Assembly (NCBI GenBank): GCA_036496265.1
Contig: DASXLL010000337.1
Span: 1 to 23,839, forward strand
From: CAYLLN01 sp036496265
GTDB taxonomy: Bacteria > Planctomycetota > Planctomycetia > Pirellulales > Pirellulaceae
Length of the DNA stretch: 23,839 nucleotides
Direction: 5' to 3'
Shown: positions 15,721 through 22,989 of the stretch, piece by piece
Layout: every line of letters begins with the position of its first letter
How positions within the stretch are numbered: the stretch's first letter is position 1
Made by a program: the position numbers and the translations under genes
The notes under the pieces: generated by a model
Database searches by the model: none
Told to the model about the DNA's origin: nothing
What the model saw: the letters and a program-made list of their open reading frames with translations, nothing else

Positions 15721-16054
15721 CCCAGCGGTCTATCTGCAGCATATCCTGGACGCGATTGCGAAGGTTAAGACGTATCTTCGCGGAATCAGCGAAACGGCCT
15801 TTGTCGCTAACTCGCTTGTACAAGACGGTGTCATTCGCCAAATCGAGATCATCGGCGAGGCGACCCGGCGCCTGCCGATAGACGTGCGCCAAAAGTATTC
15901 GCAAGTTCCGTGGGATGATATCGCCGGGATGCGCGACAAGCTGATTCATGATTACTTTGGTGTTGATTTGGACAAAGTGTGGCTCACGGCGGTTCAAGAT
16001 TTGCCTGTACTGCAGACTGAAGTTGCTAAGGTCTTGGCAGAACTGTCAGCCTAG
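15710..16054 (+). CDS. hepT: HepT-type HEPN ribonuclease toxin
   Basis: The 114-residue all-helical protein (DUF86) contains the HEPN catalytic motif R-x4-H-x-Y as RDKLIHDY (R75, H80, Y82). Y82 is the residue that MntA AMPylates in characterised pairs. VRQIEIIGEATRRL-type sequence at about 42-54 is the conserved second helix of the family. HepT is an RNase that cuts cellular RNA when not modified. The gene starts 11 bp inside mntA, so both proteins come from one message. All key residues are intact and the toxin should be functional. Confidence 0.93.
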   Translation: MKRDPAVYLQHILDAIAKVKTYLRGISETAFVANSLVQDGVIRQIEIIGEATRRLPIDVRQKYSQVPWDDIAGMRDKLIHDYFGVDLDKVWLTAVQDLPVLQTEVAKVLAELSA

Positions 16055-16081
16055 CGCATTGGAAGCCTGCGTGATTGATTT

Positions 16082-16888
16082 ATGGGACTCAGTGTTTGTT
16101 ACGACTGGAAAACGAAAGCTGACCTGGCTCGCGCGCGCCGGCTCATCAGCAAATTTCATGGCTTGGCGAAGAAACTGCCGTTCGATGATGTGTCGGAGAT
16201 CTACGAACAGGATCCGCCGGGCGGCAGGTCGGAATTCAATGTTTACGACGAGCGATTCCGTCAAGGTAATTTGTACCTATCGAGAAAGCGGGATGATGGC
16301 GAGGAGGAACTCGTCGATGTTCCGGCTGTGCATGCTGTTTTCTTCTACGTTCGTGTCGAGGGAGCGGAGACTGCCTCGATTGGTTTGGCCAGTCATCCGC
16401 CGGTTGTTATTCATCGGGAAGACATTATTGAACGAAATAAGAACGGCGCCAGTGAAAGCCGGCTGCTGGGTCAAGGCAAAGCAATTGAATACCCCACCAG
16501 GCGGCGCGGCTATTACTCCTGGCACTGGTGTTGCAAAACGCAATACGCCGGCAATCCAAAACTCGGCGGCGAGGCGAACTTTCTCAAGGCCCATTTGACG
16601 CTGATCGAATTGCTGGACCAGATCAAGGTGACCGGCGTGAACGTTCGAGCGCGAGACGATTCAAAATATGCGAGGCACCGCGACGTGAATCGGCTGCTAG
16701 CCTCGTTGCGGAAATGGAACGCAGTGGTGGCCTCCATCGCCGGAAACATTAGCGACTCCATTGGCAGCGAATCGGGGACAGTCGTCGCGCCGATTAAAGA
16801 GCGGCCGGATTTTGAGCATCTGGAAGCGAAAGGAATAGGTATTTTGAGGAAGATGGCGGCGAGGCAGCGGAGGCGGAAGAAGCCGTGA
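16082..16888 (+). CDS. Conserved protein of unknown function
   Basis: The 268-residue soluble protein begins 28 bp after hepT. I believe it belongs to a family found in planctomycetes and some other bacteria, recognised by the start MGLSVCYDWKTKADLARARR, PFDDVSEIYE, VPAVHAVFFYVRVEGAE, WCCKTQYAGNP, and the end APIKERPDFEHLEAKG. No function is known to me. Conserved Cys-Cys, His and Trp residues lie in SWHWCCKTQY (about 146-155). The last residues are very basic (RQRRRKKP). There are no membrane segments or signal. Closeness to MntA/HepT could mean a shared message, but the spacing is not diagnostic. Confidence 0.75.
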   Translation: MGLSVCYDWKTKADLARARRLISKFHGLAKKLPFDDVSEIYEQDPPGGRSEFNVYDERFRQGNLYLSRKRDDGEEELVDVPAVHAVFFYVRVEGAETASIGLASHPPVVIHREDIIERNKNGASESRLLGQGKAIEYPTRRRGYYSWHWCCKTQYAGNPKLGGEANFLKAHLTLIELLDQIKVTGVNVRARDDSKYARHRDVNRLLASLRKWNAVVASIAGNISDSIGSESGTVVAPIKERPDFEHLEAKGIGILRKMAARQRRRKKP

Positions 16889-16952
16889 GGCACTCGGCGC
16901 CTTCGCCGCCTCAAAGCCGACATTGGGACACGATCCACGGAACCCGATCGTT

Positions 16953-17191
16953 ATGATGAAGCATAATCTACCGGCGAGCAGAAAAACGAAGAGACGTCGA
17001 AGCGGCCGTTTCAATTTCGGCTGGTGGAGTTATTTGTGGCGGTGACGGCGTTCGCCGTGTGCTTGGCGATGGTTGGATGGTGGGGCGTGGGGGGATTCAA
17101 GGAACGGCTCTGGGCTGCGCTTTCGGTGGCGTCGGTGTGCGCGGGGATTATGGAAATTCATTATCGGATTAGGGAGAATTTGGGGTGGTGA
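16953..17191 (+). pseudogene. Small membrane-protein gene with an apparent one-base frameshift
   Basis: Coding-like sequence runs to the TGA at 17189-17191 and would encode KRPFQFRLVELFVAVTAFAV, one membrane helix and a second hydrophobic stretch (LWAALSVASVCAG). A basic segment with FQFRL leading into a helix is common in small planctomycete membrane proteins. This frame has no start codon before a GTG at 17024. A good ATG-ATG pair at 16953 lies in another frame. One extra A in the A5 run at 16982-16986 would join the two into one protein of about 79 residues. It is therefore either a real frameshift or a base missed in a homopolymer. Confidence 0.4.
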
Positions 17192-17272
17192 GAAAGGGTG
17201 ATGATGTTTTGTCGCCGACTGGAAGGCGGCTCACTGCGTGACCCACATTCGCGCCGGCGTTAGAATGCTGCG

Positions 17273-17749
17273 ATGCCCAGTGTTTACGTCGAAACAACCA
17301 TCATCGGCTATCTGACGGCTCGTTCAACGAGCGCAGTCATATTCCTCGCAAGGCAGGAACTGACTCGCCAATGGTGGAATGACCAGCGAAACAAGTACGA
17401 ATTGTTCGCGAGCCAATTGGTGATCGACGAAGCCGCGGCCGGCGATTCCGCGGCGGCCCGAGAGCGATTGGTCTTCCTCGACAACTTGCCGCTGCTCGAT
17501 ATTCAGCATCCCGATGTTTCCCGATTGGCGGATCAACTCATCGCCGATCATTTACTTCCTGAGAAAGCCGTGGCCGACGCGCGGCACGTTGCTGTTGCGA
17601 CGGTGTTCGGCGTAAACTATTTGTTGACGTGGAATTGTAAGCACATTGCCAATGCGGAAACGCTTCCGCGGATTTATGCCAAGATTCGTGACCTTGGATT
17701 TGAACCACCGCTGATCGTCACCCCCGAAGAATTCTCCGCCAATGTCTAG
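17273..17749 (+). CDS. PIN-domain toxin (VapC-like)
   Basis: The 158-residue protein has the PIN ribonuclease layout: a start strand with E7 (YVETTIIGYLTAR), E53 in VIDEAAAGD, D102 in VADARHVAVA and a C-terminal LLTWNCKHIANA block. These are the acidic metal-binding positions of a PIN subfamily in which the first Asp is replaced by Glu. It probably cuts RNA. Here the toxin gene comes first and overlaps the downstream antitoxin-like gene by 8 bp. TAGAAT at 17261-17266 is close enough to the ATG to suggest a very short or absent leader, but no -35 element is clear. Confidence 0.88.
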   Translation: MPSVYVETTIIGYLTARSTSAVIFLARQELTRQWWNDQRNKYELFASQLVIDEAAAGDSAAARERLVFLDNLPLLDIQHPDVSRLADQLIADHLLPEKAVADARHVAVATVFGVNYLLTWNCKHIANAETLPRIYAKIRDLGFEPPLIVTPEEFSANV

Positions 17750-17939
17750 CCCCTTCATCGATCCGGTCGTCGCGGAAATCCACGCCCACCGGCAAGAATT
17801 GCTAGACGCCGCGGGCGGCGATGTTCGCGTTCTCATGCAACAAGCGGCTGAGCGACAAAACCGGTCCAATCATTTGATTATCCGTGAGCCGCTGTCAGCA
17901 CAGGCAGAGCAGCAGAAAGTGTCGAGCACTTCGATTTAG
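17742..17939 (+). CDS. Antitoxin-like partner of the PIN protein
   Basis: The 65-residue product starts inside the PIN gene. DPVVAEIHAHRQELLDAAGGD at residues 7-27 is one helix-rich block followed by VRVLMQQAAERQNRS, a pattern I associate with small antitoxins that travel with PIN toxins. It lacks a recognised DNA-binding domain, so repression by this protein is uncertain. The C-terminus (SAQAEQQKVSSTSI) looks random, and the stop codon touches a degenerate fragment of a molybdoenzyme gene. The original C-terminal end may have been lost or replaced by a rearrangement. The toxin-binding part appears intact. The block quoted is split here into its two helices only for description. Confidence 0.75.
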   Translation: MSSPFIDPVVAEIHAHRQELLDAAGGDVRVLMQQAAERQNRSNHLIIREPLSAQAEQQKVSSTSI

Positions 17940-18002
17940 GGTTTTGGCGAGCCATTGTTTGTAAATTTCGTGCGACCTGTTGGTATCGACGAAGATGTCG
18001 CC
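17939..18002 (-). pseudogene. 64-bp remnant of a SoeA-like molybdoenzyme gene
   Basis: On the minus strand this segment matches positions 3608-3671 of the SoeA-like gene at 58 of 64 bases. The translation is GDIFVDTNRSHEIYKQWLAK plus T, against residues 901-921 of that protein, with 18 of 21 identical and three conservative changes (V to I, K to R, V to I). The match stops abruptly at both ends. No other part of such a gene is seen around it. It is flanked by the antitoxin stop codon and by the inverted repeat behind the DUF1080 gene, so it is most simply the rest of a second, deleted paralogue. Confidence 0.75.
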
Positions 18003-18009
18003 GACCGGG

Positions 18010-18037
18010 CGTCAGCTTGGCCACAGTGCGGCTGACG
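18010..18037. repeat. Inverted repeat behind the DUF1080 gene
   Basis: CGTCAGC (18010-18016) and GCTGACG (18031-18037) form a 7-bp stem with a 14-nt loop, ending 1 bp from the DUF1080 stop codon. It could be a transcription or RNA-processing signal for the minus-strand array, or an interspersed repeat. No T-run follows, so a standard intrinsic terminator is not supported. Confidence 0.45.
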
Positions 18038-18038
18038 T

Positions 18039-19034
18039 CTATTTGGTCTCGACGAGCCAGATATTGCGGTAGCGGACGGGGCTGCCGTGGTCTTGGAGAT
18101 AGAGGGGGCCGGGTTCGGGACCGGGTTTGACGGGGGAGGAGCGGGTGCCGCGGTCGGTGGGGAGGGCGACGTTGTTATGGATGACGACGCCATTGTGCTG
18201 GACGGTGATGCGGGGCGGGGCGATGGGCTTGTCGTCGTCAGATTTGGTGGTGTTGTACTCGGCGGCGGTGTAGTCGATGTCGTACGTTTGCCAGGCGAGT
18301 GGCGGGAAGCACATGTTTTGGTCGGGGTCGCGAAGCTCGTAGAGGCCGCCGCATTCGTTGTTTTTACCTTCGAGGCCGAAGGAATCGAGCATCTGAACTT
18401 CGTATCGCCCCTGCATATAGACGCCGCTGTTGCCGCGGGCCTGGCCGCGGTCTTCGGGCTGATAAGGGAGGCGAAATTCGATGTGTAAATGGAAGCTGCC
18501 GAACTTTTGCACGCTCGTGCAGCCGGGCATGAGCAGGCCATGCTCGTCCATCTTGCCTTTCTCGAAGGCGTCGGCCGATTTGCCGTCAAAGAGGATGATC
18601 GCGCCGGCAGGCGGTTTAGCGCCTTCGGTGGGACTGGAGCGATAGACTCGCTCGAAGCGGGCGAAATCGGGCACTTCCTTGGTGCCGACGCTGATGACGC
18701 CGTCCTTGATCTTGCCCCACGCATCACCCTTCATGATGACCAACTCGCCGTCTTTCAATTCACCTTCGGCTTTATAGGTTTGCTCTTTGTCCCAGCCGTC
18801 GCCGGGCAAACCGCCGACATAAGCCACCGATTGGAACTTGCCGCCGCCGAGTGCGATGACTTGCACGCCGACTTTGATGCCATCTTCCTTCACGGCGCCG
18901 ACGTATTCGCCCTGAAACGGAAAATCAGCATCGGTGTTGTTGGGATCGGTGTAGGCGGGGCCTTTGGCAATGACAGCCGCGGCTGCCGTGAATGCCAAGA
19001 AGAGCGAGAAGATCAGTTGAATGAGCCGGTTCAC
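18039..19034 (-). CDS. Secreted DUF1080 protein (3-keto-disaccharide hydrolase family)
   Basis: A GTG at 19034 with GGAGG four nt before it is the start; the longer frame to 19202 lies antisense to the MmcQ gene. The 331-residue product begins with a signal peptide (hydrophobic 5-20, cleavage near residue 23). Residues of about 25-115 form an extra N-terminal beta-rich domain (GEYVGAVKEDGIKVGVQVIA). The DUF1080 domain follows from IILFDGKSADAF (about 135-330), a concanavalin-like fold with GNSGVYMQGRYEVQMLDSFG and RYRNIWL as typical blocks. Family members act on 3-keto-glycosides or other glycans outside the cytoplasm. The neighbouring sulfatase and serine hydrolase fit a glycan-degrading or envelope role. 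It follows the MmcQ gene by 34 bp. Confidence 0.9.
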   Translation of the reverse strand: MNRLIQLIFSLFLAFTAAAAVIAKGPAYTDPNNTDADFPFQGEYVGAVKEDGIKVGVQVIALGGGKFQSVAYVGGLPGDGWDKEQTYKAEGELKDGELVIMKGDAWGKIKDGVISVGTKEVPDFARFERVYRSSPTEGAKPPAGAIILFDGKSADAFEKGKMDEHGLLMPGCTSVQKFGSFHLHIEFRLPYQPEDRGQARGNSGVYMQGRYEVQMLDSFGLEGKNNECGGLYELRDPDQNMCFPPLAWQTYDIDYTAAEYNTTKSDDDKPIAPPRITVQHNGVVIHNNVALPTDRGTRSSPVKPGPEPGPLYLQDHGSPVRYRNIWLVETK

Positions 19035-19038
19035 AGTG

Positions 19039-19043
19039 CCTCC
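19039..19043 (-). promoter_or_regulatory. Ribosome binding site for the DUF1080 GTG start
   Basis: GGAGG on the minus strand precedes the GTG at 19034 by four nt. It is a full match to the anti-Shine-Dalgarno core, and it places the start just before a signal peptide. Confidence 0.75.
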
Positions 19044-19068
19044 GAGAGAGGAAGAAGGAGGCTTTATC

Positions 19069-19407
19069 TTAGAAGTCGCCGGATTCGTCCAAAAGTCGTT
19101 GCGGCGCGATGTTCGTCCAGGCGGCGACGAGTGCGGGGGCGAGGGCTGCTTTGGTGGCGGTTTTGAGCAGCACCTTCGTGCAGCCGTCACGTCCCCAGGC
19201 ACCGTTGAAGGGCTCGAAGGCCTTAGGGTGCTTTTTGACGAAATCCGCTTGCTGCTTGGGCGTCAGCTTGACCATGCCCCAGGCTTCCTGCGGTCCGAGC
19301 GTCGCGAAGATTTTGCCGCCGACGCGGAAATCGGGGTGGCTCATGTGCGAAGATTCAGTCGCGTCGGGCAGGTTGAGGGCGAGGCGGCGGAATTGGGCGG
19401 GGGTCAT
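19069..19407 (-). CDS. MmcQ/YjbR family protein
   Basis: The 112-residue protein matches the MmcQ/YjbR fold in length and in its blocks: FRRLALNLPDATESSHMSHP at the start, FRVGGKIFATL, then MVKLTPKQQADFV and a C-terminal WTNIAPQRL helix. These small cytoplasmic proteins have a CyaY-like double-wing fold and are often called DNA-binding, but their role is not settled. It begins 18 bp after the antitoxin-membrane fusion gene and ends 34 bp before the DUF1080 gene, so it is probably part of the same message. Confidence 0.88.
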   Translation of the reverse strand: MTPAQFRRLALNLPDATESSHMSHPDFRVGGKIFATLGPQEAWGMVKLTPKQQADFVKKHPKAFEPFNGAWGRDGCTKVLLKTATKAALAPALVAAWTNIAPQRLLDESGDF

Positions 19408-19425
19408 GGCGGCTTTGTCCGGTTT

Positions 19426-20097
19426 TCAGTGCTTGGCAGGATGTGATAGCACTTTTCGTTGCCAGCGGAGCGTCGAAACGGCGAGCCAGACGAGTGCTTC
19501 GGCGAACGAGATCAATATGGCCGACGAGATGATCATGGCCAAAAGACCGAACATCGAAACTATCAACCAAACGAAAGGATTCACTTGCTGGCCGCCTAAG
19601 CCGCGAAACAGGACGCGTAGAGCGGCCAGGTAAACGGATAGCGGAATTGAAGCGAGGAATACCGTGGAAAACGTGAAGTGGATGCGGGCGTTTCTTTTCT
19701 TGTAGGCCTTTTCGCCTAATAGGCAGAAGGCGGCCATGACGAGAAGCGAACCGAGAATCGTAAGCGCGAGGATGGCGAGGTATGGCCAATCGGTTGCCTG
19801 CCAGCAGAGTTGAGCGACCAGCGCGATATAGGCTGTGCCGATCAGGAGTGCCAAAAAACGATTCGGCTCTCTCTCCGGTAGATGAGAGGCCGGCTCGCGG
19901 CTGACATAAGTAGCAATCAATGCGGCGGCAGCAAGGCGAGACCATTCCACCCGCTCCGCATCGCTCATCCTCGGCAAACTCGTTACGATCAGCGGCGCGC
20001 CTTCCGATAACTCAAGCGGTTCGTCAAGGACGATTTGCCGCCCATCGAAATGTCCTTTAGCGCTGAGTCGTGACAAAGTGTTTTCGGTGGCAGTCAT
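19426..20097 (-). CDS. Antitoxin-like N-terminal domain fused to a four-helix membrane domain
   Basis: The first 70 residues resemble small AF2212/DUF104-type antitoxins. GHFDGRQIVLDEPLELSEGA at 15-34 matches the pattern of an F-DG-x-V/I-x2-DEP-x-x-L-x-EG strand pair, followed by LIVTSLP. A helix with DAERVEWSRLAAAALIATY then resembles the toxin-binding tail. Residues 78-210 are different: hydrophobic segments at about 81-99, 104-127, 141-164 and 173-208 suggest four or five membrane helices, with a basic loop at 130-140. I know of no named family with this combination. No PIN toxin gene adjoins it. The gene is 18 bp from its neighbours on both sides. The membrane part is clear; the antitoxin resemblance is by eye only. 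Confidence 0.7.
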   Translation of the reverse strand: MTATENTLSRLSAKGHFDGRQIVLDEPLELSEGAPLIVTSLPRMSDAERVEWSRLAAAALIATYVSREPASHLPEREPNRFLALLIGTAYIALVAQLCWQATDWPYLAILALTILGSLLVMAAFCLLGEKAYKKRNARIHFTFSTVFLASIPLSVYLAALRVLFRGLGGQQVNPFVWLIVSMFGLLAMIISSAILISFAEALVWLAVSTLRWQRKVLSHPAKH

Positions 20098-20115
20098 CGT
20101 TGGCCGTCAAATCGA

Positions 20116-21300
20116 CTAATGGCCGAATGCATCAATCGCCGCGCGGCGGAATGTTTCTTGGGCGGTTTTGCCGTCGCCGGGGAAGCCGGCGTGTTGGACG
20201 AGCCAGATGAGGATGAGGCCGCGGTCTTTTTCGATGTGGCTGTTGGTGGAATAGGCGCCGCCGTGGCCGATGGCGTTGCCGTTGGTTTGGAAGCCGAAAC
20301 CGTAGCTGTTTCGCAGGTTCTCGCGCGTTTGGCGCGAGGTCATCTGCTTGACGGCTGCTTCGGACAGAATGCGGCGGCCGCTCGCCTCGCCGTTGTTTAG
20401 CACCATTTGATAAAAGCGGGCGAGGTCGGCGGCGGTGGAGAAGAGCCCGCCGGCGGGCATGGGATAGCGCTCGGTGCGATCGGTCAGCGGGTAATAGACC
20501 TGGGTGATTGTTGTTTCGGCGAGGCCTTTGTTGCCTTGACCCGGCTTATAGGACTTGGCGAGGCGGGCGACTTGCTCGTCGCTGGGCCAAAAGGTCGTGT
20601 CTTTCATGCCGAGGGGGCCGAAGAGGCGCTCGTCGAGAAATTGCTCGAAGCGCTGGCCGCTGACGACTTCGATGATGCGTGCGGCCGTGTTGATGCCGGC
20701 GTTGCTGTATTGGTATTTCGTGTCGGGATCGAAATCGAGCGGCTGCATGGCGTAGCTGTTGACCCGGTCGGCCAGCGGGAACCGGTCGAGCGTGGGTTTT
20801 TCGATTCCGGAGCTAAACGGCAGGCCGCTGGTGTGCGAGAGGATGTTTTTGACGGTGATTGGATGCGACGGCTTTTTGAGGAGGGCATGGTTATCGTCTT
20901 TTTCAGCGACGAACATCTGTCCTTTGAATTGGGGCAAGTATTTTTCGACTGGGTCATCGACGTGAAGCTTGCCTTCATCGACGAGAGTCATTAGCGCGGT
21001 TGCCGTTATCGGCTTGGATTGCGAAGCGATCCAGAACATGGCGTCGGTTCGCATTGGCTTCTTGGCAGCCACATCGGCAAAGCCGATTGCTTCAGTCGCC
21101 AGCACCTTGTCTTTGTTGGCGACGAGCATCACTGCGCCGGCGAGTTCTTGCTTATCGACGTAGGGTTGGACGGCGGACGAGAGCTTGGAGGGCTCCGCGG
21201 CTTGCGCTCGCACTGCGAGGAGCGCGATTGCGAGTGCCACGATCGCTCGATTTAACACAGAGGCACGGAGGCACAGAGACACCGAGTTCCAAAAAATCAT
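20116..21300 (-). CDS. Secreted serine hydrolase, class C beta-lactamase/PBP4* family
   Basis: The 394-residue product has the three motifs of the family: S93-x-x-K96 (SQSK), Y198-S-N200, and H346-G-G. The nucleophile is Ser93. These enzymes are often esterases or peptidases and not true beta-lactamases. A hydrophobic stretch (20-31) and an AQA-AEP cleavage site near 34 indicate export. The start is uncertain: the ATG at 21300 has GAGG and AGGA upstream but codes its first 15 residues from an interspersed repeat, while a GTG at 21258 gives a more normal signal peptide without a ribosome site. It follows the sulfatase by 63 bp and precedes the fusion gene by 18 bp. Confidence 0.92.
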   Translation of the reverse strand: MIFWNSVSLCLRASVLNRAIVALAIALLAVRAQAAEPSKLSSAVQPYVDKQELAGAVMLVANKDKVLATEAIGFADVAAKKPMRTDAMFWIASQSKPITATALMTLVDEGKLHVDDPVEKYLPQFKGQMFVAEKDDNHALLKKPSHPITVKNILSHTSGLPFSSGIEKPTLDRFPLADRVNSYAMQPLDFDPDTKYQYSNAGINTAARIIEVVSGQRFEQFLDERLFGPLGMKDTTFWPSDEQVARLAKSYKPGQGNKGLAETTITQVYYPLTDRTERYPMPAGGLFSTAADLARFYQMVLNNGEASGRRILSEAAVKQMTSRQTRENLRNSYGFGFQTNGNAIGHGGAYSTNSHIEKDRGLILIWLVQHAGFPGDGKTAQETFRRAAIDAFGH

Positions 21301-21330
21301 TTTCCTGTTTCCTCTCTGCGTGTCTGTGTT
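21254..21330. repeat. Imperfect inverted repeat across the serine-hydrolase start
   Basis: The left arm at 21254-21280 (AACACAGAGGCACGGAGG...) and the right arm at 21311-21330 are imperfect reverse complements, with about 30 nt between them. The left arm has a 9-bp period like the block at 14069. In the mRNA of the hydrolase the arms would pair and leave the AGGA and ATG near 21300 in the loop. It resembles a small interspersed, non-autonomous repeat. Confidence 0.6.
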
Positions 21331-21363
21331 GAAAAGAACAAACTCACAAAGCGATATCGATTT

Positions 21364-22920
21364 CTAATTCGCTTGAGCCATTTGCCTGGTCATCGGCATG
21401 GAGTCGGCGAAGGGGGCGCTGGTGCGGCGGAGCTCGGCGATGCATTTGGAGCGGAGATCGGCGAGAAGAGATTTGTTTTCCGGACGCAGGGCCAGATTTT
21501 TCAGCTCGTCGGGATCGGCTTCGAGGTCGTAGATTTCTTCCATTTCGCCGGCGACGAGCGTGCGGATGTATTTGTATTTGCCGTAGCGGATGGCGACCCA
21601 GCGGGCGACGCCGTTGTGATAGAGATGCTCGTCGTCGGTCGCGATTGGAGCGGTGTCGCGGCCAAAAACGTCGCCCATTTCTTCCAGCAACACGACCCGG
21701 GACTCTTCCTTCGTCTCCGGCTGCTTGAACAATGGCGTGATATCGTGGCCGTGCATTTCCCAGGGAACCTTAATGCCGGCGTACGAGAAGAAAGTAGTCG
21801 TTAGATCGCCGCCGCAGACGGAGCTCGTGCAAACTTTTCCCGTTGGCAGCTTGCCGGCGAACGAAACAATCAGCGGCGAATTGAAGTTGGCTTCGTAGGG
21901 ACCGAGCTTGTGGCGAAAGCCGTGCTCGCCCATGGCGAAGCCCTGATCGGCGGCGAACACGACGAGGGTGTTTTCGAGTTGACCGCTGTCGCGGAGGGCT
22001 TGCATGACGCGGCCGATCCCTTCGTCGAGCGCCAAGGCACATTCGTTGACTTGCCGCACCCATTGGGCATACGTCTTGCCGCGAGCCCCCTCATCGCCAA
22101 ATTCAGCGGCCGTTTTGCCGGCCATGATCTCGCCGTTGGCAGCGCGGTGCCAGGCTTGAGAGCGGTTGAGGTATTCGGGCTTCTGGGGCCGCGGCGGGAG
22201 GATATCGACGGGGAGATCGACGGGTTCGTCTTTGTATTTGCCCAGATGCCGCGGGGCGGGCGTGGAAGGGCCGTGAATCGCGCCGTAGCACAGCCAGAGG
22301 AACCAAGGCTTCGCCTTGTCGCGGCCGTTGCCGGAAATATAGTCGCAGGCCCAGTCGGTGTAATTGTCAGTCGCGTAGCCGGTGGCGGTTTGCTCTTTGC
22401 CGTTGCGTTCGATGACTTGATCGCCGTAATAGACGCCGGCGTTCTTCGGGTTCTTCGGTCGGTTCCAAACGATTTGAAAATCCCAGTCGCGGCCGTAGCT
22501 GGCGTCCGTTCCGGTGTGCCATTTGCCGATCTGGGCCGTTTGATAGCCGTTCATGCGGAAGACGCGGGGCCAGAACGGGCATTGATTGGGATCGTAGGTG
22601 CTGCCCGGATATTCGCCTTCCATCCGCATTGACTCAATCGCATGCGGATAGCGGCCAGTGAGAAGATTCGCCCGGCTGGGCATGCACCAACTGCCGAGAT
22701 AGCAATGCTGGAAGCGGACGCCGCCCTTGGCGAGAGCGTCGATATTCGGCGTGCGGACCCACGGCCAGGATTGCGGGTAGCAGCCGATGGTGCGGGGGTT
22801 TTGGTCGTCGCTAAAGATGAAGAGGATGTTGGGCTTGGAATCGGCGGCGATGGCCGAAACGTGTGTGGCGGCCGCAACGACCAGGCCCAAAATGGCCCCA
22901 GGGATCCAAGACGTTTTCAT
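21364..22920 (-). CDS. Secreted formylglycine-dependent sulfatase
   Basis: The start at 22920 has GGGAGA five nt upstream and opens directly into a signal peptide (MKTSWIPGAILGLVVAAATH, cleavage near residue 26); the longer frame to 22974 lacks such support. The 518-residue protein carries the metal pair D38-D39 in FIFSDDQN and the sulfatase signature C79-M-P-S-R83, with TGRYPH behind it. C79 must be converted to formylglycine by a maturase not seen here. Further blocks are GKWHTG, DQGFAMGEHGFRHK (calcium site) and a C-terminal DLEADPDELKNLA. It hydrolyses a sulfate ester outside the cytoplasm, probably on a polysaccharide; the substrate cannot be read from sequence. Confidence 0.95.
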   Translation of the reverse strand: MKTSWIPGAILGLVVAAATHVSAIAADSKPNILFIFSDDQNPRTIGCYPQSWPWVRTPNIDALAKGGVRFQHCYLGSWCMPSRANLLTGRYPHAIESMRMEGEYPGSTYDPNQCPFWPRVFRMNGYQTAQIGKWHTGTDASYGRDWDFQIVWNRPKNPKNAGVYYGDQVIERNGKEQTATGYATDNYTDWACDYISGNGRDKAKPWFLWLCYGAIHGPSTPAPRHLGKYKDEPVDLPVDILPPRPQKPEYLNRSQAWHRAANGEIMAGKTAAEFGDEGARGKTYAQWVRQVNECALALDEGIGRVMQALRDSGQLENTLVVFAADQGFAMGEHGFRHKLGPYEANFNSPLIVSFAGKLPTGKVCTSSVCGGDLTTTFFSYAGIKVPWEMHGHDITPLFKQPETKEESRVVLLEEMGDVFGRDTAPIATDDEHLYHNGVARWVAIRYGKYKYIRTLVAGEMEEIYDLEADPDELKNLALRPENKSLLADLRSKCIAELRRTSAPFADSMPMTRQMAQAN

Positions 22921-22989
22921 GAAGTTCTCCCGCCGATAAAAACACGAACGCGAGCAATCGGCGGATGATACCACAGCCTGCGGACAGAT

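Noticed and set aside
18003..18041. Intrinsic terminator behind the DUF1080 gene
   Set aside because: A 7-bp stem is present but the 14-nt loop is long and no T-run follows, so it is listed only as an inverted repeat.
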